Shown: positions 8,922 to 18,459 of the stretch, in pieces
Layout: every line of letters starts with the position of its first letter
Position numbering within the stretch: position 1 is the stretch's first letter
Assembly (NCBI GenBank): GCA_963781785.1
Contig: CAWAHD010000002.1
Location: 1,116,001-1,180,000 of the forward strand
Reading direction: 5' to 3'
Source: CAWAHD01 sp963781785
GTDB lineage: Bacteria > Planctomycetota > Planctomycetia > Isosphaerales > Isosphaeraceae
DNA: 64,000 nt
The notes under the pieces: generated by a model
The model's input: the letters and a program-made list of their open reading frames with translations, nothing else
Databases searched by the model: none
What the model was told of the DNA's origin: nothing
Made by a program: the position numbers and the translations under genes

Positions 8922-9144
8922 TTCCGATTATGCATGCGACATGGTCTAACCTTTTGGCCTATACTGACTTGCAACAACGGATACCGAATACTCCGATTAT
9001 GCATGCGACATGCTGTAACCCGTTTTTTAATATGCAGTTGTGAAACATGGTACCGCGCATTCCGATTATTCATGTGACATGCATAAGATTAATCTAGATA
9101 AAGGCTTAAGTCGCCACGTCGGTTCCGATTATGCATGCGACATG
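8922..9144. repeat. AT-rich direct repeats, 22 bp, period about 69 bp
   Basis: The unit TTCCGATTATGCATGCGACA plus TG occurs at 8922-8943, 8991-9012 (first base C), 9060-9081 (two changes) and 9123-9144. Spacers are 47, 47 and 41 bases, clearly poorer in G+C than the flanks. They share weak traces of a common pattern (a TAAC or TAAG soon after the repeat in several). The unit contains overlapping palindromes ATGCAT and GCATGC. They could be binding sites of a site-specific recombinase or replication initiator; no such gene is in the window. 8752-8921 shows no gene. Confidence 0.65.
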
Positions 9145-9208
9145 CGCAACTCCGCTTCCCGTAAAGAGTTGGAGAATCGCGGAGATTTTCGGCCCGCGCG
9201 GTTTTGTG

Positions 9209-9328
9209 TGTGAGGGGCGTCCGCTCCTCCCTGACCTCATCCTCGCCATGGACTCGCGACGACAGGCTACACGAGCGCCACAGTTGCGCTCTCTCCACCA
9301 GACCGGCCGACAGCGGGTTTCGCTCTAC
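9209..9328 (-). pseudogene. RAYT transposase fragment (C-terminal domain)
   Basis: About 40 residues, VERNPLSAGLVERAQLWR followed by SCSLSSRVHG, match the YVERNALRAGLVERAEDWRWSS region typical of the RAYT type whose N-terminus is seen at 2974-3177. Homology ends on both sides. Just upstream (9330-9351) the text ATCGCGTCC.CGTTTCCGTCC recurs; a copy also sits at 3221-3243 next to the other fragment. The two fragments could be parts of one transposase separated by later insertions or rearrangement. Confidence 0.5.
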
Positions 9329-9407
9329 TAATCGCGTCCCCGTTTCCGTCCTAATCGCGTCCGCGACATGTAGGATGGTTGTCTGACGCTTGTCAAGCAT
9401 CCTGGAG

Positions 9408-10796
9408 CTATTTCTCCTGCTTGGTCAGGGTCACCTCATAGTGGAGATTGAAGTTGGGACTCTCTCGCCGGCCGAAAGGCGGGGTGCCGCGGAGGTGAGC
9501 GGTGGCCCCGTTCAGCTCGTACCGGAACGGCTTGCCGGTGAACGGGTCGTCGGAGAGAGGCACGGAAATCTCGGACAGTTTTGCCGGGAGGGCCCCGCGG
9601 TGTTCCGCGGCGTAAAGGCGCAGGGCTTCGACGTGTCGCAAAAGTGCAATCCGCTGTTCGAGCAACCCCTGCGATCGGCGGACGTTGTACACGCCTTCTA
9701 CCAGGACGTCGGCGAACAGTGCCGGCTCCCGGGCAGCGCCGGCCGTGCCGGCCAAGGCCTCGGCCTGCCAGGCCTGCAAGTTCATGATCTTCATGTTCTC
9801 GTCGCGGCGCACCTCGTACTCCAGCTTCTGATCCAGGAGCAGCACCTGATCCGCGGGGAACCGGAGCAAGCGTTCCTCCGGGAGGCCAAACTCGACAAGA
9901 CGGCCTCGGGCAGCGCTGACCTTGGCAGCGTCGGTAATTCGCGCGTCCAGCCACGCTCGCACGCTCACGGACTTTCCCGGCACTCCGAGCAACTTGTCCA
10001 TGTGTGCGATGAATCTCTTGAGCTGCTCCGGGCTCATCGGACCGCTCGGATCCAGGTCGCGGAACTCCGCGAGGACAAGCGCCCGCTCGCCCTCCAGACC
10101 CTTGCCGATCGGGACCAAAGGACAGGGAAGGTTTGTCAGCGCCCAGTACAGGTTGGGGCAGCCGGGCTGCTCCAGCATCTCCTCGAGGGGGCTGATGGCG
10201 ATGGTTGCGATCGCGAAACCCACCAGGTCGCCAATCAAGGTCGGTTGCTCGCTCAAATGGCGAGCCATGGCGAACATCGTCTTGGCGGTGCGGATCGCAA
10301 GATCGAAGCGGCCCAGCGCAACCTCGGCCCGGAAGCGAACCTTGAGAGCACTCGCCAGTGGCCGCATCTGCTGCACGTCGGGGAGCAACAGGGCGACCCC
10401 GTCGATCTTCAACTTCTGCAGGACCTGCCAGTCGGGGGTGTCGAGCCTCGCGGCCCAGTCGGCCTGAGCCAGCGCATTGCCGCCATACTCCTGCAATTCC
10501 TGCGCGGGCATCTCCTTGAGCGGCATGATCAGTAGCGTCTTGCGGCGCTCAAAAGCCGCCTTGTCGAAGAAGAAGCTTTGTTGCTCCATGAAACACTTCA
10601 TGTAGTTTTGAACCGGGTTACCGGGATTCATTTCCGTGAGCTCGGGCAGGAGCAGGTAGCGGAGCGCCGGCTTCGGGGCTGGTGCCGGCTGGACGTTGAG
10701 TCGGATCAGCGTTTCCGAACTAGCGCTTGGCTCATCGGCCCGTCCGGGCACCGCGAAGACGGCCAGCGCGGCAAGAGTGAGCAGAGTTCGAGGCAC
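9408..10796 (-). CDS. Secreted protein of unknown function, paralogue C (intact)
   Basis: This is the only unbroken copy of the family, about 462 residues. The GTG at 10796-10794 follows GGAG with a 7-base spacer and opens a signal peptide (VPRTLLTLAALAVFAVPGRA). The mature part contains RYLLLPELTEMNPGNP, SPLEEMLEQPGCPNLYWAL, FPADQVLLLD and the C-terminal DPFTGKPFRYELNGATAHLR, which resembles type II secretion pseudopilin-like C-termini of planctomycete proteins. The reading frame is continuous with the upstream membrane protein gene (no stop between them), but the signal peptide and ribosome-binding site argue for separate initiation. Probably exported; function unknown. The sigma factor gene two positions upstream may control it. 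Confidence 0.75.
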   Translation of the reverse strand: MPRTLLTLAALAVFAVPGRADEPSASSETLIRLNVQPAPAPKPALRYLLLPELTEMNPGNPVQNYMKCFMEQQSFFFDKAAFERRKTLLIMPLKEMPAQELQEYGGNALAQADWAARLDTPDWQVLQKLKIDGVALLLPDVQQMRPLASALKVRFRAEVALGRFDLAIRTAKTMFAMARHLSEQPTLIGDLVGFAIATIAISPLEEMLEQPGCPNLYWALTNLPCPLVPIGKGLEGERALVLAEFRDLDPSGPMSPEQLKRFIAHMDKLLGVPGKSVSVRAWLDARITDAAKVSAARGRLVEFGLPEERLLRFPADQVLLLDQKLEYEVRRDENMKIMNLQAWQAEALAGTAGAAREPALFADVLVEGVYNVRRSQGLLEQRIALLRHVEALRLYAAEHRGALPAKLSEISVPLSDDPFTGKPFRYELNGATAHLRGTPPFGRRESPNFNLHYEVTLTKQEK

Positions 10797-11249
10797 GGGT
10801 TGACTCCGGATCAAGAGAAAGGAATGCACTTTCAAGGTATCAGTTGACGAGCCGCTGGGCCGACGAAGGGAAAGCGCGAAGGGGGGCGCGCTGTCAATGA
10901 AGGTCACCCCAGCGGGCGGGAGATCTTCGGGTTCCGACTCGAGCAGTCGGTGACGAGCCGCCCAGAGGCCGCGGCTCGAGAGCGACCTGGAAGGCTCTGG
11001 CGCGACAGCTTCAGGCAGCGCGGGAACCGCGGCGACTGGCACGGCAGAGCCGGCGGCCGGCGGGCCCGGATGCTGCCGCAAGAGCGCAAGCGATAATGCC
11101 TGGGTGCCGGCCAAGAGTGAGGCCAGCGCCATCCAGCCGCGGTTCGGGCGAACGGAACTGCGGCCGGCGGCGAACAGCAGTAGGTCGCGGTCCAGCCGGC
11201 CGGCATCCGGCGTGAACCGGCTCAGGCGCTCGAGGAACGGTTCGGACAT
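10797..11249 (-). CDS. Single-pass membrane protein next to ECF sigma factor (possible anti-sigma)
   Basis: An N-terminal cytoplasmic segment (MSEPFLERLSRFTPDAGRLD) precedes one transmembrane helix (WMALASLLAGTQALSLALLR) and a proline- and alanine-rich outer part. The start overlaps the end of the ECF sigma gene by 28 bases, the usual arrangement for a sigma/anti-sigma pair. I see no zinc-binding HxxxCxxC motif, so the anti-sigma role rests on position and topology. No stop codon separates it from paralogue C: the open frame runs through to 9408, potentially giving a 613-residue fusion. A lost stop through a base-calling error is possible. Confidence 0.6.
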
Positions 11250-11713
11250 ATCACCCCCAGTTGCTTGCGCAGATCTTCCACGCCGGCCGTGTAGCGCCGG
11301 AAGGCGGTGCTGGCCGAGCAGCCGGCCACCGCCGCAATCTGTTCAAAAGTCAGGCCACCCCAGTGGTGGGCCACGATCGCCTCGCGCTCTTCCGGCCTGA
11401 GCCGCTCGAGAGCGGCCACGGCAACCTCGGCTTCCATCCCGTCGACTTCCGGCTCGACAAACCATCGATTCGGCCGGGCGGCCGCCAGCTCACGGCGCTC
11501 TCGCCGCCGCGCCAACTTGGCCGCGTCCAGAGCGCCGTTGCGCACAACCCGGTAGAGCCAGGCGACCACGTCGACCGGCGGCCGGCTCTGGCGCACCAGC
11601 TTGAGAAACGCCTCCTGAACAACATCCTCGGGTGCCTCACACCATTGCCGGGCGTACAACACCAGCCCAGCGGCGTTTGTGTCGATCAGTCGTGCGAGGT
11701 CCGTAGGACTCAT
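11222..11713 (-). CDS. ECF-family RNA polymerase sigma factor
   Basis: A 163-residue protein with sigma region 2 (WCEAPEDVVQEAFLKLVRQ, AWLYRVVRNGALDAAK) and a region 4 helix-turn-helix (LRPEEREAIVAHHWGGLTFE, then IAAVAGCSASTAFRRY). The size and missing regions 1 and 3 fit the extracytoplasmic-function group. It should direct RNA polymerase to a small regulon, perhaps including the two downstream genes transcribed in the same direction. The start at 11713 is the only good ATG. Confidence 0.88.
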   Translation of the reverse strand: MSPTDLARLIDTNAAGLVLYARQWCEAPEDVVQEAFLKLVRQSRPPVDVVAWLYRVVRNGALDAAKLARRRERRELAAARPNRWFVEPEVDGMEAEVAVAALERLRPEEREAIVAHHWGGLTFEQIAAVAGCSASTAFRRYTAGVEDLRKQLGVICPNRSSSA

Positions 11714-12063
11714 TTGTTATTGAGACGACACGGCGCCCTGTTCATTCCGCGTGAATCATTCCGCCGCGCGAGAATCTTCGTGAAGGCGAAGCCCCGCGCG
11801 TTGCCGCCGAGATGCGGGAAGGATCGCTCACTCGCCGTCGCGTCAAGTCTAGCGGTCAGGTCGACTTTTCCCAATTCTCCGATAATAAGGTGATGGCTGC
11901 CGCGATTCCGGTCGATTCAATGATGACACGACCCGCTCTCGAGCCGGTGCAGACCGCGCCCCGCATCGAGACACGGTTCGCAAAGCCCTCTTTTCTTGAC
12001 AATGCATGGATGCGCGTCAAGCAGGAGCAGGCGGAATCTGACCGAAGGGACTGCTTCGGACTC
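11714..12063. other. Divergent intergenic region
   Basis: About 350 bases separate the ECF sigma gene (leftward) from the giant secreted protein gene (rightward). Short open frames here have no recognisable features. Promoters for both directions should lie here, but I could not identify convincing -35/-10 boxes. Confidence 0.4.
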
Positions 12064-15000
12064 ATGCGCAGGGATTGGCGCAATGTCCTGGTGGCGTGGC
12101 TCTTGTTCCATTGGGGGACGACCTGCGCGTCTGCGCAGCCCGCCAGTCCGCAACGGGACGTCAGTTCGGGAATCGACGCAATCCGTATGACGGTCGAGAT
12201 AACATGGGGAACGCAGCAAGACGACGCAGATTTGGCAACGGGACGAACTGAGGCGACCAAGCAGAATTGCATGCCTCGAGCTCACGGACGGACGGCTGAT
12301 CGAGGTGATGGACTGGCCGCCCATGAGCTTGAGCGCGGAAGGCGGGCGGAACGACCGTGAGACGGGCACATCCCCCCAGGCGACGGCATCGGGAGGGCGG
12401 ACGTGGCGACTCGGTTCCCGCGTCCCCGGGCGAGTTCGGGCTCGGATCGAAGCGCCTCTCGACGCGGGCCTCGTGGTTCGCGCGGGCGACCAGGTGGTCA
12501 ACATCCCGCTCGTCGCGATTCTCGAACGCCCGCAGCGCACTCCCCCGCAATCACAACTGACGGTGAGCGTCGAGCGGCTGGCCTGGGATTCGCTCACGAT
12601 CGACCTGGGAGAGGCGGGTCGAGACGGGATCGTGGCACCGGGCACCCAGATCCCGGTTTCGGTCGCGTATAACATCCTCTGGCCGGAACCCGCCGACGTC
12701 TCGGTGAGAATGTCGGCCGTCTTGCGGCCGATTCGCGGGGGCGACGTCCTGTGGCGAATCGAGCCGCGCGAGGTTGTCGCGGCGAACCAGCGAGAGCCGG
12801 CCAAGCAGGTCTGGAACTTGCGTGCGCCGCGCATGGAAGGAACCTATGTGCTCGAAGTCCAGGCGTCATGGGAGCCGGTCGGAACGCGGGAGGGCTCGCG
12901 GCTCAGCCGGTTGATCCGGAGGCGCAAGCCGGCAGCCGTCACCAGCTCGTCGGTGCGCAAGGTCGCGTTCACCGTGATCGATCCGACAGCGCGGGAAGCC
13001 GAGGGCGGGCACGGCCGTGAAATCGAGGTCGACTCGATTGACCTGGCCAGGGCGCGGAGCTATCGCCCACTGGCCGCCGGGCGGTCTCAGGCGGCGGCGC
13101 CCGGGCGGTTTGCCTGGGCGGTTCCACCCGAGGCATTGATCGAGCCGTCGCGACGCGAACGGGTCCGCGGCTGGTTCATGCGCAACGGCGTCGAGGCGTC
13201 GAAGCTCGAGCCCGCCGATCAAGCTGGGCTCGCCTGGACGGCCGTCGGTCTCAAAGTCAGTCATCCCGACCGGCCCCATCGCTTGACGCTGAAGGTGAGA
13301 GGGGGCGAGCCCTCGGCCCTCGGTGTGGCGGTCGTCGAAGCCGCGAGCGGGCAGCTCGGGTCTGGTTCCCGTCTGCTCCTGGACGCGTGCGCCTCGGGAC
13401 CGCCAATCATTCCCGGCGGCTCGCCCGCAAGCTTCAACTGGTTGGTCTGGCCAGGCTCCGCCGAAATGGTGCTCATCCTGGTCAACCGGAGTGCAGACGC
13501 TGTCGTCCACCTGGGCAATGTCACGGTCACCGAGCTGGACGAGCTTCCCGCGGCCCGGCCCCTGCCGGCACCGACCGCGGGAGCTCGCACCCTGGGGCTC
13601 TATCTCAGCGGGCTGCGGTCTCTGGAACCGTTCGGCGCTCAGGTGGGCGTGAGCGACCCGCTCTTGACCGCGCGAAACCTGGCAAGGTACTTGAGATTCT
13701 GCGGCGCGACGGCCGTCGTGTTGCCGGCGGAGCTTGCCGACCGGTCCGCGCGGCAGACGCTGGATGGCCAGGCCGACGAGGACTCTACGCGGCCAGACCG
13801 CCTCGAAACGGCCCGGCGAATTCTGGCGCGGCAGGGCTGTTCCCTCTGGCTTGAGATCGGTTTTGAGGGGCCCCAGGCGCTGCCGGGTCTGCCCGAGCCT
13901 GGCTCGGCCGAGGCATTGCGCCGCGGGCTCGTGCGGGTCGATCACGAGGGCAAAGCCGACGGGCCGGCCTATCATCCCTTGCATCCAGAGGTCAGAGAGG
14001 CCATGAAGCGACGGGTTGTCCAGGCTCTCGGGTCGCTGCGGAGCCGACCGGGCGAGACGCGCTTGGCGGCAGCACCCGGGCTGTTGATCCGGCTCGGGCC
14101 CGGGCCCACCTTGCTGGGAACCCCCGACACCGGGCTCGATGACCTCACGTTCGATCGGTTCGTTCAAGAGACATTCCGGCCCGAGACCGCACGTGACATT
14201 CCCGGCTCCGGCAATACCGACCCGGAACGGTTCACAGCCCGATCGCACTTCCTGGCTGGCGTGGGCCGGATGCCATGGCTGACGTGGCGGTCGCGGGCGA
14301 TCGCCGCGCTCTACCGCGAGCTTTTCGAGGCGGCGCAGGCGACCGATCCCGGCGCGGTGCTGGCTGTGGTCACCCCGGGCCTGGACAACGGCCCTGCCGG
14401 CGGCGAGGCCCGGCGCATCGACCGCGCAGGCCTTGCCCCCAGCCAGGCCTGGCGCAGTGTCGGCCTCGATCTGCCTGTCTGGCCGACAGGTCCAGCCACG
14501 CTGCCCGTGCTGCGCGGTGTGTCATTGTCGACCGATGCCCTGGCACATGACCTGGCCACCAGCCCTGATCTCGATGCCTTGGTCGCTGCCCGGCCGCATC
14601 GCGGTCTGCTGTTATCGATCGACACAGACCCGCCCTCCATGGTGCCGCCCGCACCATCCGTTAACGGGGAAGATCTTCCAATCCAGGCCGGCTCGCCGGC
14701 CACCACGGGAGCTGCCGCCACCGATGCCTCGCTACTGGACCGGCTCGGCGGCGAGGAACCAGGGCGATCGTCGCTGCCGCGCACTCCAGCAGCGAGGATC
14801 TGGCTGAGCGCCCTACCCCTGGGCGACGGCGCGGCCGCCGACGAGCCGCTCGGACACGCGATCGCCGCACTCGATGCGCAGTGGCTGTTCCTGGAGGAAA
14901 AGGCAGTTGCCGGGCAGGAGGAGCGCGTCCGCCGGTTTTCCAGAGTGATGCAAGGTCTCCCTGCGTCGCAAGCCGCACCGGGCGACCGGGACGATCGCAG

Positions 15001-16129
15001 CGCCAGGCCGTTCGGCGTCGCCGTGCGGCGCATGAGCGACCAATCCCAAACCGTCCTGGAAATCGCCAATGACTCGCCATATCCCGTCCGCGTGGCCGGC
15101 GTGCTCGATGCGCCGGCGGCGGCCCTCGTCGAAGATCTGGGCCGTGGCCTTCGGCTGTTGCCGGCGGCGGTAGCCGGCGAGCGCAAGCTGGTGTTCGACC
15201 TGATTCCATACGGTGTCGCGGCAATCCGCGTGGATTCCCCGCGCGCCCTCTTCTCCTCGGTGTCGTCGTTCCCTTCGGAAGCGGCGCGCACGGGCATGAA
15301 GGCACAATTCAACGAGTTGTCGCTGCAACTGGCACGGCTCAATCGCGGTCTGGTGGCAAGGGCCGGCGAGCCGGGAAACCCGGGCTTCGAGCCCGATCTG
15401 GATTCCTCGCCGCCCGCGCAGACTCCCGACGCCAAGGCCGCGGGCTCGAACCCGACAGCCGGCAACGAGGCCGGTGGATCGGTACAGGGCGGCTGGCACG
15501 TCGAGAGCAGCTCGCCGAACTCCACGGCTCTGGCGATCGACCGCGATCGCCCCCACTCGGGGCAGGGGAGCCTGAGGATCACCGCACCGGCCACACCGGC
15601 GGCTGTCGCCAGCGACGTCTTTGCACCCGGCGTTCAACCCAACCTCACGATTCAGGCCCATTTTCGGGCGTCAGCCCCCGGAGCCAAGGTTCGCGTCTGG
15701 ATCGAGGGGGAATCGGCAGGTAAACCCTACATCCGCCGCACCGAGCTAACCATCGGCACGGACTGGGAGGGTCGGGCCGTGCGTGCCTCGGATGTCCCGG
15801 CGGCGGGGCTCGACTCCGCTCGGCTGCGATTCGAGCTGCTCACGCCCGGCGTGCTCTGGATCGACGAATTGCACATGCCCGGCGAGGCACAATCGAAGTC
15901 AACACGGCTCAACGCCCAGCGTACGCTCTTGGCCGCACTGCGGGCCTATCGCGAAGAGCGCTATGCGGAGTTCGCCCGCCTGGCGGGCTCGCACTGGATC
16001 CGCGAGTCGAGCGTGGCGGTTCCCAGGCTGGCACGATCGACCGGACCGGCGCCCAAGCCAGGCGACGAGCGATCCCGCTCGCCCGCGGCTCTGCCTTCTG
16101 CCCTATCGCCGGAACTCAAGCTCAGGTAA
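12064..16129 (+). CDS. Giant secreted protein, glycoside-hydrolase-like (one frameshift)
   Basis: A signal peptide starts at the ATG at 12064 (MRRDWRNVLVAWLLFHW, then ASAQ). The frame shifts at about 12205-12225, beside a GGGG run, into the long frame ending at 16129; joined length is about 1350 residues. After a beta-rich N-terminal part there is a central segment that looks like a TIM-barrel, glycoside-hydrolase-like domain (LRFCGATAVVLPAEL; LETARRILARQGCSLWLEIG; YHPLHPEVREAMKRRVV), then a region resembling a carbohydrate-binding beta-sandwich (SGQGSLRITAP; ARLRFELLTPGVLWIDELHM). I do not recognise a named family and cannot point to catalytic acids. Probably acts outside the cytoplasm on polysaccharide. 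The isomerase gene follows 21 bases later. Confidence 0.65.
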
Positions 16130-16150
16130 CATCAGACAAGGAGAAGTGAC

Positions 16151-16918
16151 ATGTTCGTCGCCTGCAGCACACTCTGCTTCGCAAGGGAGCCGCTGGAGAC
16201 GGCTTTGCTACAGATCGCCGAGCTGGAATTCGACAAGTTCGAGCTGGCTCTCGACGAGCAAGGACAGCACATCCGGCCCTCGGAGGCTTGCGACAACCCC
16301 GAACTGGCCGTCCAGCGGTTGCGCCATGGCCCCAGCCTCATTCCCTCGTCGATCTATGTCGATCTCGGGGGCATTCCGCCCAGCGAAATGGCCTGGAAGT
16401 GGTTCGATGGGCTGTGCCGTCTGGCCAAGTTGCTCTCCGTGGCCGTGCTGACCATGCACGCCTCGGGAACCGAGACACCAATCGACGACGAGGTGAAGCG
16501 GCTCACCTCACTCGCCGGCCACGCCCAGCGCGAAGGCCTGGTGCTGGCGCTGCTCACGCACCGCCAGACCCTGACCGCCAACCCGCAAACCGCCGTCGAG
16601 CTCTGCCAGGCTGTACCCGGCCTGGGCCTGACCCTCGACCCCAGCCACTTCCTCCAGGGACCGCAGCCCGCCGTCGATTTCGACATGGTTTTCCCCTACG
16701 TTCAAAACGTCCACCTCCGAGATACCGGCATCGCACCCGGAGAGTTTCAAGTGCGGGTCGGCCAGGGGCGGGTCGATTATGCCCGCGTCGTCACCCAGCT
16801 TCAGCGCTATGGCTACAACCGCTCGCTGACGGTCTCGATCGTCGACCGGCCCGATAACCCGTTTGAACGCGAAGTCGAGATTCGCAAGCTCAAGCTCTTG
16901 CTCGAGACACTCATCTGA
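16151..16918 (+). CDS. Sugar phosphate isomerase/epimerase-like TIM-barrel protein
   Basis: A 255-residue protein of the xylose-isomerase-like superfamily. Visible signs are the barrel-like alternation, GLTLDPSHFLQG (metal-site Asp/His strand) and QNVHLRDTG (metal-binding His strand), followed by GQGRVDYARVVTQLQRYGYN, the usual C-terminal pattern. The ATG at 16151 has AAGGAG a few bases upstream. It follows the giant secreted protein closely, so both may belong to a carbohydrate-use operon. The substrate cannot be predicted. Confidence 0.8.
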   Translation: MFVACSTLCFAREPLETALLQIAELEFDKFELALDEQGQHIRPSEACDNPELAVQRLRHGPSLIPSSIYVDLGGIPPSEMAWKWFDGLCRLAKLLSVAVLTMHASGTETPIDDEVKRLTSLAGHAQREGLVLALLTHRQTLTANPQTAVELCQAVPGLGLTLDPSHFLQGPQPAVDFDMVFPYVQNVHLRDTGIAPGEFQVRVGQGRVDYARVVTQLQRYGYNRSLTVSIVDRPDNPFEREVEIRKLKLLLETLI

Positions 16919-17304
16919 AACGGCTCGCCGGATTGCGATCAGAAAATCTAATACTTCGGGGGACCTCGCTCGTCATAATGGATGAGCGAGCATTTCTCTG
17001 CGTTGCCGCTTTGTTTCCATGCCCATCTCCGCGAGGCCCCGTCCTTGGTTGAGCCTCGGGAATATCGCGCGACTGCACGGTTTACCTCGCAACCCTGCCA
17101 AGTCTATAATGATCCCCGTTGCGCGGCTGAAGTAACCGGCAAGTCAGGCTGGGCCGCCCGGCGCGACTGGTCAATTCCCCTCCGTCGACCATGTCGACTC
17201 GTTCGAATTCAGGCGAGGCCTCTTCCCGGGCTCGAATGATCGAACTGTGCCGGGTCAGGCCGCGCCCCAGATGACTCATACCCCAAGAAGACGCTGGAGG
17301 TGCG
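16919..17304. other. Intergenic region without recognisable gene
   Basis: About 385 bases. A short open frame at 16982-17239 has no ribosome-binding site or family resemblance. The end of the region holds the GGAGG site of the aminotransferase gene. Confidence 0.4.
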
Positions 17305-18459
17305 ATGAACGAGATCCTTGGTCGAGAGTGTCGCGAAAACTTGATCCGGAGAGGCTTTAGCCGGCGCGACTTCGGCCGGATCGCGGCGCTTCTCGGCGCC
17401 GGCGCGGCATTGCCGTTCTACAACGAAGCGGCACTGGCGCAGGGGCTGTCGGCCATGCGCAATCTGCCACCGGACGCGGTTCGGATCAACGCGAACGAAA
17501 ATCCGATGGGGCCCTGTCCCGAAGCGTGCGACGCGATCAAGAACATTGTCAGCCAGGGCGGACGCTACCTTTACCAGGAGACATTCGAGTTCGCGGACGT
17601 GATGGCCCAAGCAGAAGGTCTCCCGAACAATCATGTGATGCCGTTTGCCGGATCGAGCGATCCGCTCCACAGGGCCGTCCTGGCATTCGCCGGTCCGGGC
17701 AAGAGTTACGTCGTCGCCGATCCCGGCTACGAGGCCGGCGCACGGGCCGCCCGGTTCATCGGGGCCAAGACCATCGCGGTCCCGTTGCGCAAAGATTACT
17801 CGCACGACGTCCAGGCGATGGCACAGGCCGATCCGGAGGCCGGGGTGATCTACGTCTGCAACCCCAACAATCCGACCGGCTCGATTACCTCGAAGGAAGA
17901 CATCGAGTACCTCGTCGCACACAAGCCCAAAGGAGCGATCGTGCTCCTGGACGAGGCCTACATCCACCTGTCGAAGAACGCCGTACCGGGCACTGCGCTC
18001 GTGGCAGCCGGCCAGGACGTGATCATTCTTCGAACGTTTTCCAAGCTTTACGGCATGGCCGGCCTCCGGGCCGGGGCTGCGCTCGCGCGGCCCGACCTCC
18101 TGGCGAAGCTGCGAGAGTATGGCGCGGGGGCCCTTCCGGTCACCGGAATGGTGGGTGCCATCGCCAGTTTGAGGACCAAGGGACTGGTCGAACAGAGACG
18201 CAAGTTGATCGGCGAGATTCGCGAGGAGACGGCCCAGTGGCTCGACAAGAAGGGGGTTGCCGTCCTGCCATCGGAAGCCAACATGCTCATGGTCGACGTG
18301 CGCCGACCCGGTCGCCAGGTCTTTCAAGCATTGCTCAAGGAGAAGGTCGTGATCGGCAGGACCTGGCCTTCGATGCCCAACCACGTGCGGATCACGATCG
18401 GGACCCGGGAGGAGATGGCCAAGTTTCGGGCGGCCTTCGGGCGTGTCATGAATGTCTGA
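17305..18459 (+). CDS. Tat-exported class I/II aminotransferase, HisC-like
   Basis: A 384-residue PLP enzyme preceded by a twin-arginine signal (FSRRDFGRIAALLGAGAALP). Fold-type I motifs are visible: CNPNNPTGSI (substrate/PLP binding), VLLDEAYIHL (Asp to the PLP nitrogen) and RTFSKLYGMAGLRAG with the Schiff-base Lys. The family is close to histidinol-phosphate aminotransferases, but a Tat-signal version outside histidine biosynthesis is likely to have another amine or amino acid substrate. Start ATG at 17305 follows GGAGG. It overlaps the next gene (SulP) by 8 bases, so the two are coupled. Confidence 0.85.
   Translation: MNEILGRECRENLIRRGFSRRDFGRIAALLGAGAALPFYNEAALAQGLSAMRNLPPDAVRINANENPMGPCPEACDAIKNIVSQGGRYLYQETFEFADVMAQAEGLPNNHVMPFAGSSDPLHRAVLAFAGPGKSYVVADPGYEAGARAARFIGAKTIAVPLRKDYSHDVQAMAQADPEAGVIYVCNPNNPTGSITSKEDIEYLVAHKPKGAIVLLDEAYIHLSKNAVPGTALVAAGQDVIILRTFSKLYGMAGLRAGAALARPDLLAKLREYGAGALPVTGMVGAIASLRTKGLVEQRRKLIGEIREETAQWLDKKGVAVLPSEANMLMVDVRRPGRQVFQALLKEKVVIGRTWPSMPNHVRITIGTREEMAKFRAAFGRVMNV

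Noticed and set aside
8922..9144. CRISPR array
   Set aside because: Only four imperfect repeats, spacers too long (41-47 bp) and partly similar to each other, and no cas genes in the window.
9390..10535. Open frame of 381 codons on the plus strand
   Set aside because: Antisense to paralogue C; the minus strand has a signal peptide and homologues in the same window.
12866..14248. Open frame of 460 codons on the minus strand
   Set aside because: Also antisense to the giant secreted protein, with no signal, motif or ribosome-binding site.
14311..15594. Open frame of 427 codons on the minus strand
   Set aside because: Antisense to the giant secreted protein; Arg/Ser/Ala-rich composition with no domain pattern.
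16982..17239. Small gene upstream of the aminotransferase
   Set aside because: No ribosome-binding site, no motif, and composition like random high-GC sequence.
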